Source: Scatomorpha merdavium (lineage in GTDB: Bacteria > Bacillota > Clostridia > Oscillospirales > Oscillospiraceae). From it: a DNA stretch of 47,050 bases. Location of the stretch: positions 1 to 47,050 of the forward strand of contig DVIJ01000010.1 in assembly GCA_018711415.1 (NCBI GenBank), in the 5' to 3' direction. Within the stretch, counting starts at the first letter, position 1; every line of letters starts with the position of its first letter. The notes beneath the pieces are model-generated. The model had not been told where the DNA came from. It searched no databases and was given only the letters and a program-made list of their open reading frames with translations. Positions 32,178 to 40,163 of this stretch are shown here, piece after piece. The position numbers and the translations under genes are program-made.

Positions 32178-33436
32178 TTCATTTCCTCCTCAGCTTGGTT
32201 TTTATATACCTTACCGTCTTTCATGACGAAGGTAACATGTTGCATAACGCTGATATCCTCAAGCGGGTCGCCAGGGACGGCGATTATATCAGCGAGCTTG
32301 CCCGGCGTGATGGTGCCGAGCTTGTTATCCCAGCGCAGGAGCTCGGAAGCAATGCGCGTAGCGGAGTGAAGGGCATGAGCGGGCTTCATTCCGGCCTCGT
32401 TCACCATGTAGACGAACTCCTCGGCCTGGGTGCCGTGGTAGAGGTAGGGGGCGCAGACGTCGGTACCGAAGGCGACCTTGACGCCCTTGCGGTAGGCCAT
32501 GCCGATATTTTTGGCGTGGACTTCAGTGCAGCGCTTGGCCTTGGCGATGACATTGGGCTTTATTTCGCCCGGCTTCATGTGGCGGAACATCCTGGGATCG
32601 ACCACCAGAGTCGGGACCAGGAAGGTGCCGCGTTCGACCATCATCTCAGCGGCCTCTTCGTCTATGAAGGTGCCGTGCTCGATGGAGGTGACGCCCGCGC
32701 GGACCGCGCACTTTATGCCGTTAAGGCCGTGGGCGTGGGTGCAGGTGTAGCCGCCGCGGAAGTCAGCGACTTCAACTATGGCGCGCATTTCGTCATAGGT
32801 GAGCTCCTGCGGGCCGGGGTCGTCGCCCGGGGTCATGACGCCGTAGGTGGACATGAACTTGATGCCGTCTGCGCCGTACTTGAAGTTGATCCTTGCGGCC
32901 TGGCGCGCCTGGTCCGCGCCGCAGATGATGGCGCGCACTCTGTCGGTGCCGAGGCTGGAGTAGGAGGGGAGCAGGTGGTTGTCGCCGTGACCGCCGACAG
33001 CATTTATCGTCAGGCCGACGACGGACATGCGCGGACCCCAGTGATAACCCTCGTTTATCGCGTCGCGGATGGCAATGTCCGCCCAGTCCGGGCAGCAACC
33101 GACGTCGCGGATGGAGGTGAAACCTGCCATGAGGTCGTCCTGCAGATTGCGTATGGCAAGCAGGGAGATCTTCGGTCCGGAGCTGGAGCACATATACTGG
33201 TCGGAGAGTTCTTCAAAGCTGCCGTTGAAAGCGCAGTGAGCGTGGCAGTCAAAGAGTCCGGGCAGTACGAACTTGTCCGAAAGGTCGATGACACTGTCAA
33301 AACTGTCGAGGCTGCCGACCTCGTCTCTGCGGACAACGTCGGCTATCTTGTTGTCCTCGAGGATTACGGCCATGTTTTCCTGAGCGAAGTCGGTCTCCGC
33401 AGTGAAGAGCTTTTTGCAAAGGATAATGGTTTTCAT
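32174..33436 (-). CDS. Amidohydrolase (imidazolonepropionase/prolidase-like), copy 1
   Basis: A 420-residue metal-dependent hydrolase of the amidohydrolase superfamily. Metal-site motifs are GLFDCHAHCAF (His65, His67), CTHAHGLNGIK, SIEHGTFIDEEAAEMM and AFGTDVCAPY with the Asp. MTPGDDPGPQELTYDEMRAI and ITPGKLADIIAVPGDPLEDI match the subgroup often called Xaa-Pro dipeptidase or imidazolonepropionase-like. It lacks a signal peptide, so it acts in the cytoplasm. It is a close paralog of the upstream neighbour (same domain order, shared motifs over the full length) and overlaps it by 4 bases (ATGA). Likely substrates are N-acyl amino acids, cyclic or proline-containing dipeptides; this is an inference. 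Confidence 0.92.
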   Translation of the reverse strand: MKTIILCKKLFTAETDFAQENMAVILEDNKIADVVRRDEVGSLDSFDSVIDLSDKFVLPGLFDCHAHCAFNGSFEELSDQYMCSSSGPKISLLAIRNLQDDLMAGFTSIRDVGCCPDWADIAIRDAINEGYHWGPRMSVVGLTINAVGGHGDNHLLPSYSSLGTDRVRAIICGADQARQAARINFKYGADGIKFMSTYGVMTPGDDPGPQELTYDEMRAIVEVADFRGGYTCTHAHGLNGIKCAVRAGVTSIEHGTFIDEEAAEMMVERGTFLVPTLVVDPRMFRHMKPGEIKPNVIAKAKRCTEVHAKNIGMAYRKGVKVAFGTDVCAPYLYHGTQAEEFVYMVNEAGMKPAHALHSATRIASELLRWDNKLGTITPGKLADIIAVPGDPLEDISVMQHVTFVMKDGKVYKNQAEEEMK

Positions 33437-34698
33437 TTCGCGCTCACCTCCGCGAACTCATTTTTGCAGACAGCGCCGTCCTTCATGACAAAGCCGACGT
33501 CGCGCATGACGGAGATGTCCTTTATGGGGTCACCCTTGACGGCAATGATGTCGGCCAGCTTGCCCGGAGTGATGGTGCCGAGCCTGTCGGCCCAGTGGAG
33601 GGTCTCGGCGGAAACGCGGGTGGCGGCCTGGAGCGCGTGCTCCGGCTTCATGCCGGCGTCGTGGACCATGCACTCGAACTCCTCGGCCTGCGAGCCGTGC
33701 GGGAGATAGGGAGCGCCCACGTCAGTACCAAAGGCGATCTTGACGCCCTTGCGATAGGCCATGTTGATGGTCTTGGCGTGGATGGCGGCGCAGCGGCGGA
33801 TCTTGTCCTCAATGTGCGCCGGGAAATCGCCGGGGCGCATCATGTCCAGCATGCGCTTCATAGTGATAAGAGTCGGGACCAGGAAGGTTCCACGCTCAAC
33901 CATGAGATCGGCGGTCTCTTCGTCCATGAACACGCCGTGCTCGATGGAGGTGACGCCCGCGCGGACGGCGACGTTTATGCCGGTCCTGCCCTCTGCGTGT
34001 GCGCAGGAGGTGAAGCCGCGGAACTCGGCTATCTCGATAGCTGCGCGCATTTCCTCATAGGTGAGCTCCTGAGGACCGGGGTCGTCGCTGTTGGAGAGAA
34101 CACCAAAAGTAGCCATGAACTTCAGGCAGCTCGCGCCGTACTTGAAGTTCATTCTGGCTGCCTGACGCGCCTGGTCGGGGCCGCAGATTATGGCGCGGAC
34201 GTTGTCCTTGCCCAGAGCGGAGTAGGGCGGCAGGAAGCCGTTGTCACCATGACCGCCGGCGGCGTTGAGCGTAAGTCCGGCTACCATCATTCTCGGGCCG
34301 GGATAGGCGCCGCGGTCGATGGCGTCGCGGATGGCGACGTCCGCCCACTCGGGGCAGCAGCCGACGTCGCGTATGGAAGTAAATCCAGCCATCAGGTCCG
34401 CCTCGGCGTAAGTGATTCCACGGAGAGCATAGGTAGCGGGCAGACGGGAGTACCGAATGTCGTCCCCCAGCTCGTCAAAGCCTCCGTTGACCGCAACATG
34501 GGTGTGGCAGTCAAACAGGCCCGGCATAACGAAACTGTCGCTCAGGTCTATGACCTCGTCATATTCCCCGCGGCCGCCCGCCTCGCGCGCCGGAAATACC
34601 CCGGCAATAAGGTTGTCCTCAAGGAGAATGGCCATATCCTCCAATACCGCGTCAGTCTCAGCCGTAAACAATCGCTTGCACAAGATGAGCTTTTTCAT
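33433..34698 (-). CDS. Amidohydrolase (imidazolonepropionase/prolidase-like), copy 2
   Basis: A 421-residue paralog of the 32174-33436 protein. Both begin with ILCK-LFTAETD and share GLFDCH-H (His65, His67), TSIRDVGCCPEWADVAIRDA-type sequence, SIEHGVFMDEE, AFGTDVGAPYL and TPGKLADIIAVKGDP. One metal-site segment differs: CAHAEGRTG here against CTHAHGLNG in the other copy, which suggests a split in substrate range. ATG 34698 follows AGGAGGT. It is the first enzyme gene after the YheO-like regulator gene. Confidence 0.92.
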   Translation of the reverse strand: MKKLILCKRLFTAETDAVLEDMAILLEDNLIAGVFPAREAGGRGEYDEVIDLSDSFVMPGLFDCHTHVAVNGGFDELGDDIRYSRLPATYALRGITYAEADLMAGFTSIRDVGCCPEWADVAIRDAIDRGAYPGPRMMVAGLTLNAAGGHGDNGFLPPYSALGKDNVRAIICGPDQARQAARMNFKYGASCLKFMATFGVLSNSDDPGPQELTYEEMRAAIEIAEFRGFTSCAHAEGRTGINVAVRAGVTSIEHGVFMDEETADLMVERGTFLVPTLITMKRMLDMMRPGDFPAHIEDKIRRCAAIHAKTINMAYRKGVKIAFGTDVGAPYLPHGSQAEEFECMVHDAGMKPEHALQAATRVSAETLHWADRLGTITPGKLADIIAVKGDPIKDISVMRDVGFVMKDGAVCKNEFAEVSAK

Positions 34699-34747
34699 TC
34701 GATACCTCCTGACATTCCAACAATAGATATTTCCCCTCGCGCCCTGA

Positions 34748-35365
34748 TTATTTATTCTTGCGTATTTCGTCCAGGAACGTATAGAGACTGTATTTAGTGA
34801 TGTTGAGATACTCGCAGACGCGCACGCTGGATTTTGTTATAAGGAATACGTGCTTGCTCTCGAGATACTCAACCGCGCGGAACTTGTCCGCCCTGTCCAT
34901 CTGCTCGGGACTCTTGCCGATGAGCTGCTCACATGCGCTAAGGTGATATTCGAGCACTTCGTTTACGTCGCTCAGGTCGCGTCCGGTCCTGTCGCTTACC
35001 GCCCAGTCCAGCGCGCGGGAGATTCCCTGCAGTTCGCTGATATCGAAGTTTACGCAGACAAAGCCGGTTATGCTATCGCCGTCCTTGATATACGTGGTCG
35101 AAGAAAGAAGATCGCGCCCGTCGCGGGTCTTGAGATTGTATACCGGGTTGCGGATGAAATCCTTCTCGAAGAATTCATCCAGAAATTCGTTGGTGCTTAT
35201 GTCCCCGGCCTTGCGCCCGGTCACATAGCCGTTTTCAATGTGGGTGATTACCAAATCGTCGCCTTTAAATTCGTGTACAGCAACCTCGCAGCACCTGCCG
35301 AATTGCTTGGATAAATTGGCGGCCAGCCTGGCCAGAAAGTCCTTGCTATCCTGAATATTTTCCAC
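34748..35365 (-). CDS. YheO/DauR-like regulator (PAS-like domain plus HTH)
   Basis: A regulator of about 205 residues. The N-terminal YheO-type PAS-like domain (DFLARLAANLSKQFGRCCEVAV, VHEFKG, SSTTYIKDGDSITGFVCVNFD) is followed by a C-terminal DauR/HTH_22-type helix-turn-helix (FRAVEYLESKHVFLITKSSV, then VCEYLNITKYSLYTFLDEI). The frame is open to a TTG at 35419. A strong promoter starts transcription near 35425, which would leave almost no leader for that TTG. GTG at 35365 has AAGGGTG at the right distance, so I chose it. Such regulators control amino-acid or peptide catabolism next to them (DauR controls D-arginine use in Pseudomonas). It probably controls the operon downstream. Confidence 0.85.
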   Translation of the reverse strand: MENIQDSKDFLARLAANLSKQFGRCCEVAVHEFKGDDLVITHIENGYVTGRKAGDISTNEFLDEFFEKDFIRNPVYNLKTRDGRDLLSSTTYIKDGDSITGFVCVNFDISELQGISRALDWAVSDRTGRDLSDVNEVLEYHLSACEQLIGKSPEQMDRADKFRAVEYLESKHVFLITKSSVRVCEYLNITKYSLYTFLDEIRKNK

Positions 35366-35431
35366 AGAATACACACCCTTATTTTGTAGAATATGTGGAT
35401 CGCTATTGAATTTCGACAAACATTTTTCCCG

Positions 35432-35460
35432 ATTGTAGCACGATATTAAAGGCGTGTCAA
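35432..35460 (-). promoter_or_regulatory. Sigma-A promoter of the regulator/peptide-use operon
   Basis: On the minus strand a perfect TTGACA (35455-35460), 17 bases, TACAAT (35432-35437). It is the only strong promoter seen for the run of genes down to dppF. Confidence 0.85.
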
Positions 35461-35616
35461 ACTTTTTGTTTGGATATTAAGGTGAATAATTCAGGCTTTT
35501 TTTCAACTTAACCGGCTAAATATTGGCTTTTAGTACCTGTTAATTGAATAATTTACCCGAAATAAGCGGGCGCCGGACGGAAATATTGTTTGTTTAACCA
35601 AGCAGCACTTGAAATG

Positions 35617-35653
35617 AAAAAAGTGCCGCCGGCAGGTATAACTGACGGCGGCA
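35617..35653 (-). terminator. Terminator of the P-loop protein gene
   Basis: On the minus strand the 8-bp stem TGCCGCCG/CGGCGGCA (35646-35653 with 35624-35631) is followed by CTTTTTT. The remaining bases 35461-35616 are AT-rich and show no gene. Confidence 0.82.
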
Positions 35654-35658
35654 ATGGT

Positions 35659-36741
35659 TTATCCGAGGCGCAGACGGGCCAATTCTCGGCCTGCCGCCTC
35701 GCTCAGTTCTGTGAAATTGACGTAAGACAGACAGACGGACTCGAGCTGATCATGCAGCTGCTTTGCCTGGCCAAGACTGTTAATAGCCAGGTCAGTTAGC
35801 TCTTTGGCCAACCTGGCCTCGGCCCGGAATTTTTTTCTGGCGGAGCGGCTGGAGGCGGCGTCCGGCAGGGAATCCAGGTGGAGGCAGCGGCAGGTGTCGG
35901 GCAGGGTTGCGTTGTCGCCGCAGTCCGCCACAAAGCCCAGACCCAGCTCGGGGATGGCAAGCGCCTCATTCAAGCTGGGATCGAGCCAGTTCGGGCAGAG
36001 CGTCACGTCAAAGCCGCGCATGAGCGCCTCATCAGCCATCGCATCAATGAATACGGAGCCGAGGCCAAGAGTGTTCTCGAGCCTGTATATGCGCTCGCAG
36101 AGCTGAGGCAGTGTACCAGTCAGGAATACGCGACCCTGGCAGGTGGCGCCGCCCAAAAATCTGCGCGTTACGTGACCGCGGGGCGTATTTTTTTTAGCTC
36201 GCGGCAGTTCCCGGCCCGCCATCGAGGCGGCGCGCTTTGCGGCAGCGGCTTTGTCAGCCTCTGCAATGTAGGCTCCCGAGACTGCTGGCGATGCGTTCGC
36301 GGCGGCACGGAGCAGGGAATAGGCCCTGGCATAGCGCTTGCGGTAGCTGAGAGTCAAAAGCTCGAGCTCAAGAGCCCTGTCCCGGAGCGCGGATGTGTTG
36401 CAATATGCTCCCAAGTTGAGGTAATCCCCGCTCGCGCCGAAGCATTCCGGGTCCATGATGTGTGGTGCGGTGCCGTCCGCATAGCCCAGGCGCAGCGCGG
36501 GAATATAGACGCCGTCCAGAGAATCGGGATCGCCGGAGCAGAGGATGTACTCCACCTCCAGGCCCCGGGCCTCCGCCGCCTCACCTATGCGCCGCATGAA
36601 TGTTGACTTCCCGCAGCCGGGTCCGCCCTTGATGACCCGCAGGAAGTCCCCGTCGCCCCGGCAGAAGCCCTCGTAAAGCGAGCTGAAACCGTTCCCGGAG
36701 TTTGCGCCCAGAAACCAGCGCGTGATTTGCTGCTTTTCCAT
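35659..36741 (-). CDS. P-loop ATPase-like protein of unknown function
   Basis: A 360-residue protein with one clear Walker A motif, IKGGPGCGKSTFMRR (residues about 37-51), near the N-terminus after RWFLGANSGNGFSSLYEGF. LEVEYILCSGDPDSLDGVYIP follows. A second GxxxxGR-like start, HVTRRFLGGATCQGRVFLTG, appears halfway, as if the protein were a tandem of two related P-loop-like halves with only the first motif intact. It resembles the conserved PRK06851-like proteins of Firmicutes, whose role is not established. ATG 36741 follows GAGAGG; an upstream ATG at 36765 is possible. It is divergent from the HAD gene. Confidence 0.8.
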   Translation of the reverse strand: MEKQQITRWFLGANSGNGFSSLYEGFCRGDGDFLRVIKGGPGCGKSTFMRRIGEAAEARGLEVEYILCSGDPDSLDGVYIPALRLGYADGTAPHIMDPECFGASGDYLNLGAYCNTSALRDRALELELLTLSYRKRYARAYSLLRAAANASPAVSGAYIAEADKAAAAKRAASMAGRELPRAKKNTPRGHVTRRFLGGATCQGRVFLTGTLPQLCERIYRLENTLGLGSVFIDAMADEALMRGFDVTLCPNWLDPSLNEALAIPELGLGFVADCGDNATLPDTCRCLHLDSLPDAASSRSARKKFRAEARLAKELTDLAINSLGQAKQLHDQLESVCLSYVNFTELSEAAGRELARLRLG

Positions 36742-36797
36742 ATATCCATACCTCTCAAAAGTCATTTTCCCTACACTTTATGCCGCAGCCAGCGCGA

Positions 36798-36826
36798 TTG
36801 ACAACGGACGCAGGCGGGGTTATAAT
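36798..36826 (+). promoter_or_regulatory. Consensus sigma-A promoter of the HAD gene
   Basis: Perfect TTGACA (36798-36803), 17 bases, perfect TATAAT (36821-36826). Transcription should start near 36833, leaving a leader of about 15 bases. Confidence 0.9.
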
Positions 36827-36847
36827 TCCCAAAGCGGGGTGAGAACA

Positions 36848-37486
36848 GTGTATAAGACCATACTTTTTGATTTTGACGGCACGGTGTTTGACACCGGCGA
36901 GGGGATAATGAAGTCCGTCCAATACGCGGCGGAGAGCTTCGGATTCAGCGAGCCGGACTACCGTGCGCTTCGCAGTTTTGTCGGCCCGCCGCTGCGCGAG
37001 AGCTTTATGCGCCGCTACGGCGTGGACACTGTGACCGCCGAGGCGATGACGGCAAAATACCGCGAGCGCTATTCAAAAGAGGGCCTCACGGAATGTTCGG
37101 TCTACCCGGGTGTGCCGGAGCTGGTGCGAAAGCTCCGAGCGAGCGGCAGAAAGGCCGTCGTTGCCACGGGCAAACCCACGAAGTTCACCGTAGACATCCT
37201 GGAGCAGCACGGCCTGGGTTCGCTCTTTGACGACGTGCTCGGCAGCGAGTTTGACGGTACGCGCAGTCAGAAGTGGGAGGTCATAGCCGAACTCCTGGAC
37301 CGCTTTGGCGGCCGGGACGCAGTCATGGTCGGGGACAGGGACAACGACGTCCTCGGCGCAAAAAAATGCGGCATCCCCTGCGTAGGTGTCTCCTGGGGCT
37401 ATGCCGAGCCGGGTGAACTGCTGTCCGCCGGAGCGATATATCTTGTTCAGACAGCGGAAGAGCTTGAAAATATCTTGATAAGATAA
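36848..37486 (+). CDS. HAD-superfamily phosphatase (phosphoglycolate phosphatase-like)
   Basis: A 212-residue HAD hydrolase of the Gph/PpaX group. Motif I is ILFDFDGTVFDTGEGI (Asp8, Asp10), motif II VVATGKPT, with a Lys in SQKWEVI, and motif IV VMVGDRDNDVLGAKKCGIP. The cap domain lies between residues about 18 and 80. The start is GTG 36848, behind GGGGTGAG, where the fold begins; the longer upstream frame runs through the promoter. Substrates of this group are small phosphorylated metabolites. Confidence 0.9.
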   Translation: MYKTILFDFDGTVFDTGEGIMKSVQYAAESFGFSEPDYRALRSFVGPPLRESFMRRYGVDTVTAEAMTAKYRERYSKEGLTECSVYPGVPELVRKLRASGRKAVVATGKPTKFTVDILEQHGLGSLFDDVLGSEFDGTRSQKWEVIAELLDRFGGRDAVMVGDRDNDVLGAKKCGIPCVGVSWGYAEPGELLSAGAIYLVQTAEELENILIR

Positions 37487-37493
37487 TTTACTG

Positions 37494-37522
37494 TTGACTC
37501 TATCCGTATGAGATATTATAAT
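37494..37522 (+). promoter_or_regulatory. Promoter of the DNA polymerase IV gene
   Basis: TTGACT (37494-37499), 17 bases, perfect TATAAT (37517-37522). The expected transcription start falls at 37529-37530, on the A of the ATG of dinB. I see no Shine-Dalgarno site and no LexA-type box. Confidence 0.85.
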
Positions 37523-37529
37523 GTCTTAT

Positions 37530-38765
37530 ATGGATAGGGTCATTTTACATTCGGATATAAACGCCTGCTATGCGAGCGTGGAGCTGCTGTTCCATCCTGA
37601 GCTGAGGGGAAAGCCGGTAGCGGTGGGCGGGGACGAGGAGAAGCGTCACGGGATAGTCCTGGCAAAGTCGGAGGAGGCGAAAAGGGCCGGGATCAAGACG
37701 GGGATGACGCTGTGGCAGGCCCGGAGCTTGTGCCCTGAGCTTGTAGTGCTCCCGCCGCATTTTGAGCGCTATATCCACTACTCGCGCGAGGTGCAGCGGA
37801 TCTACTCGGACTATACGGACAGGCGCGAGCCATTCGGCATAGACGAGAGCTGGCTGGACATAACGGGCTGCCTGCGCGCGGGGGAGGGCCTGAGTGCGGC
37901 GCGGGAGATAAATCGCCGCGTCAAGCGCGAGCTGGGGCTGACCGTCAGCGTGGGTGTGTCTTGGAACAAGGTCTTTGCCAAGCTGGGCTCGGACTACAGA
38001 AAGCCGGATGCGGTGACGCTCATAAGTCGGGATAACTACCGTGATATCGTCTGGCCGCTCCCGGCGGAGGAACTGCTGTATGTCGGGCGCTCGACGCGGG
38101 TGAAGTTGGCGGCGCTGGGCATCAAGACGATAGGCGACATCGCCCGAGCGGACTGCCGTATGCTGAAGCTGCGCCTGGGAAAGATGGGCGAGCTGCTGCA
38201 CTGTTATGCGAACGGTCTGGACGACTCGCCGGTACTGCGCGAGGGCGAGTATCCCCCGGCCAAGAGCATCGGCAATGGGACCACCACGCCGCGGGATATG
38301 CGGAGCCTTGCGGACGCGATGCCCGTGGTGGTCAGCCTCTGCGAATGTGTGGGTTCGCGGCTGCGCCGCATGGGTATGCGCGCGGGCGTGCTCACGCTGG
38401 AGCTGCGCTCGCCGGAGCTGAGTTGGGCCAGCCACCGCCGCCGCCTCTCCCACCACACGGACTGCGACCGCGAGCTGCTGTGCGCCGCGTTGGGACTGCT
38501 GCGCGAGGCGCATGAATGGCCCGCACCGCTGCGGAGCCTTGGCGTCCGTGCGGAGGAGCTGACGCCGGCTTCCGCGCCGGAACAGCTGGACATGTTCGTT
38601 GACCGGGCCGACCTGGAGCGCCAGCGACGCCTGGATGCTGCCGTGGACCGTCTGCGCGGCCGCTACGGCCTGGACGCGGTACAGCGCGGCGCCGTGTTTG
38701 CCGATCCGGCCATGGCCGTCCCGCCGGCACAGGAGGAATTCTCGTTCGTGCGAAAACTGGGTTGA
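37530..38765 (+). CDS. dinB: DNA polymerase IV (Y-family)
   Basis: A 411-residue translesion polymerase. Catalytic motifs are ILHSDINACYASVELLF (Asp9) and FGIDESWLDITG (Asp105, Glu106). GVSWNKVFAKLGSDYRKPD and the helix-hairpin-helix region LAALGIKTIGDIARA are present. The clamp-binding peptide QLDMF is followed by a DLERQRRLDAAVDRLRGRYG tail, as in many clostridial members. Homologues begin a few residues before H-x-D, which fits ATG 37530 better than the ATG at 37521, which overlaps the -10 box. The stop codon lies inside the -35 box of the next promoter. Confidence 0.93.
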   Translation: MDRVILHSDINACYASVELLFHPELRGKPVAVGGDEEKRHGIVLAKSEEAKRAGIKTGMTLWQARSLCPELVVLPPHFERYIHYSREVQRIYSDYTDRREPFGIDESWLDITGCLRAGEGLSAAREINRRVKRELGLTVSVGVSWNKVFAKLGSDYRKPDAVTLISRDNYRDIVWPLPAEELLYVGRSTRVKLAALGIKTIGDIARADCRMLKLRLGKMGELLHCYANGLDDSPVLREGEYPPAKSIGNGTTTPRDMRSLADAMPVVVSLCECVGSRLRRMGMRAGVLTLELRSPELSWASHRRRLSHHTDCDRELLCAALGLLREAHEWPAPLRSLGVRAEELTPASAPEQLDMFVDRADLERQRRLDAAVDRLRGRYGLDAVQRGAVFADPAMAVPPAQEEFSFVRKLG

Positions 38766-38790
38766 CAGGTGAGGAAGAGCATGGTATTAT
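38762..38790 (+). promoter_or_regulatory. Promoter of the SPFH/Arc operon
   Basis: Perfect TTGACA (38762-38767), 17 bases, TATTAT (38785-38790). The TGA stop of dinB (38763-38765) lies within the -35 box. Confidence 0.85.
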
Positions 38791-38813
38791 CATGATATCA
38801 TTATGATATCATG
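38791..38813 (+). promoter_or_regulatory. Palindromic operator of the SPFH/Arc operon
   Basis: CATGATATCA-TTA-TGATATCATG is a perfect inverted repeat with 10-base arms, placed right after the -10 box and over the expected transcription start. Each arm is itself nearly palindromic (TGATATCA), giving four-fold symmetry. The Arc-like protein of the operon is the likely binder. Confidence 0.75.
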
Positions 38814-38824
38814 GAGGCCGAAAA

Positions 38825-39844
38825 ATGAAAAACACAGACATACAGGAGCGGGTGCTGCAGCCCGCGCAGGGGATACCGGTACTTATACTTGAGCTGATAC
38901 TTATAGTTGTTTCCATACTGCTGATGATAGGCGGCGTGGTGCTGCTGTCGTCAAGCCTTCTCTTTGGACTTCTGGCCATTGTGGTGGGTCCGGTGCTGCT
39001 GATAGCGGACCTTATATGCTTTGCCGGCCTGAAGTCTGTCCGGCCGAACGAGGCGCTGGTGCTGACGCTCTTCGGCAGCTATCACGGCACGGTGAAGGAG
39101 CCGGGCTTCTACTTTGTGAACCCCTTTTGCTCAGCGGTGAGCCCGGCGTATGACAAGGCCGCGGCCGAGGCGATGAAAAAGGCAAAAGAGGCGGAGGCGC
39201 ACGGCGGCGCAGGCTCCACGCCGGTCGTAGTGTCCGGCAGAAAGCGCGTGTCGCTCAAGACGATGACGCTGGACAACGGCAGGCAGAAGGTGAACGACGT
39301 GCTGGGCAACCCCATCATAATCGGCGCGGTGGTCATCTGGCGCGTTGTGGACCCGACGCGGGCGGTGTTCTGCGTGGAGGACTACCCGTCCTTCCTCTCC
39401 ATCCAGACGGACTCGACCATCCGCAATATCGCGCGGCTCTATCCCTATGACATCTTCGACGAGGACGAGGACGGGGCGGCGAGCGAGAAGTCGCTGCGCG
39501 GCAGCTCGCTCGAGATAGCGGAGAGCATGAAGGCCGAGCTGCAAAAGCGCGTTGAGGAAGCGGGCATTGTGGTCGAGGAGGTAAGGATTACGCATCTGGC
39601 CTATGCTGAGGAGATAGCGGCGGCGATGCTGCAGCGTCAGCAGGCGGCGGCGATAATCGCGGCACGGCAGAAGATAGTTGACGGCGCTGTGGGCATGGTG
39701 AAGATGGCCATTGACAAGCTGGGCGAGGACGAGGTAGTGGTCCTGGACGAGGAGCGCAAGGCCGCGATGGTGTCGAACCTGCTGGTCGTGCTCTGCGGCA
39801 ACCGCGACGCGCAGCCCGTAGTGAACAGCGGGTCGATATACTGA
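38825..39844 (+). CDS. SPFH/band 7 domain membrane protein
   Basis: A 339-residue protein with two N-terminal hydrophobic segments (about residues 17-45 and 47-68), followed by the SPFH domain: SVRPNEALVLTLFGSYHGTV, EPGFYFVNPF, NPIIIGAVVIWRVVDPTRAVF, STIRNIARLYPYD and VEEVRITHLAYAEEIAAAML. The end QRQQAAAIIAARQKIVDGAV is the helical oligomerisation part. SPFH proteins make membrane rings or scaffolds near proteases and lipid domains. GGAGG precedes the ATG. It is translationally coupled to the Arc-like gene. Confidence 0.9.
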   Translation: MKNTDIQERVLQPAQGIPVLILELILIVVSILLMIGGVVLLSSSLLFGLLAIVVGPVLLIADLICFAGLKSVRPNEALVLTLFGSYHGTVKEPGFYFVNPFCSAVSPAYDKAAAEAMKKAKEAEAHGGAGSTPVVVSGRKRVSLKTMTLDNGRQKVNDVLGNPIIIGAVVIWRVVDPTRAVFCVEDYPSFLSIQTDSTIRNIARLYPYDIFDEDEDGAASEKSLRGSSLEIAESMKAELQKRVEEAGIVVEEVRITHLAYAEEIAAAMLQRQQAAAIIAARQKIVDGAVGMVKMAIDKLGEDEVVVLDEERKAAMVSNLLVVLCGNRDAQPVVNSGSIY

Positions 39845-40113
39845 TGGCCGCGGCGAAAAGTCCCGAGCAGCGCGAGCAGGAGCTGCGTGAGCGCCTGGAG
39901 CGCATAGAGGCCCTCGAGCGGGAGATAAAGGCGCGCGAGCGGGCGGTAAAAGCCAAAGAGGGCGCAAAAAAGCAGATAGTCCTCCGACTCGCACCCGGGC
40001 TTTGGGATGAGATCGCCGCCTGGGCCGAGGAGGACTTCCGCTCAATAAACAGCCAGATAGAGTATCTCCTTACCGCCGCTGTAAAAGAGCGCAAAAAGCG
40101 CGGCGGAAACTAA
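39844..40113 (+). CDS. Arc-like ribbon-helix-helix protein with N-terminal helix
   Basis: An 89-residue protein. Residues 1-42 are a charged helix (QREQELRERLERIEALEREI) likely to form a coiled coil. Residues about 43-86 (KKQIVLRLAPGLWDEIAAWA, then EEDFRSINSQIEYLLTAAV) match the ribbon-helix-helix fold of Arc: a beta strand that reads DNA and two helices. The start ATG overlaps the TGA of the SPFH gene. It is probably a repressor of its own operon through the palindrome at 38791, or a protein that links the SPFH scaffold to DNA. Confidence 0.83.
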   Translation: MAAAKSPEQREQELRERLERIEALEREIKARERAVKAKEGAKKQIVLRLAPGLWDEIAAWAEEDFRSINSQIEYLLTAAVKERKKRGGN

Positions 40114-40152
40114 AAAGGACCGGCGCGGTCAAAACCGCGCCGGTCTTGTTTT
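40113..40152. terminator. Bidirectional terminator between Arc-like and permease genes
   Basis: The 11-bp stem GACCGGCGCGG/CCGCGCCGGTC (40118-40128, 40135-40145) is flanked by TTGTTTT on the plus side and CTTTTTAG on the minus side. It serves two convergent units. Confidence 0.9.
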
Positions 40153-40163
40153 GCATTTTGCGC

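Noticed and set aside
30594..32369. 591-codon open frame antisense to the peptide-binding lipoprotein gene
   Set aside because: The composition is almost entirely V, G, L, D and E, without domains. It is the mirror of the binding-protein gene and covers its promoter-distal end.
35483..35493. TGAA-TAA-TTCA upstream of the YheO-like regulator as a fourth acyl-CoA operator
   Set aside because: The spacer is 3 bases instead of 6, and the gene context is peptide use. It is likely a chance match in AT-rich DNA.
37494..37530. SOS (LexA) box at the dinB promoter
   Set aside because: Neither a GAAC-N4-GTTC-type nor a CTGT-N8-ACAG-type site is present near the promoter.
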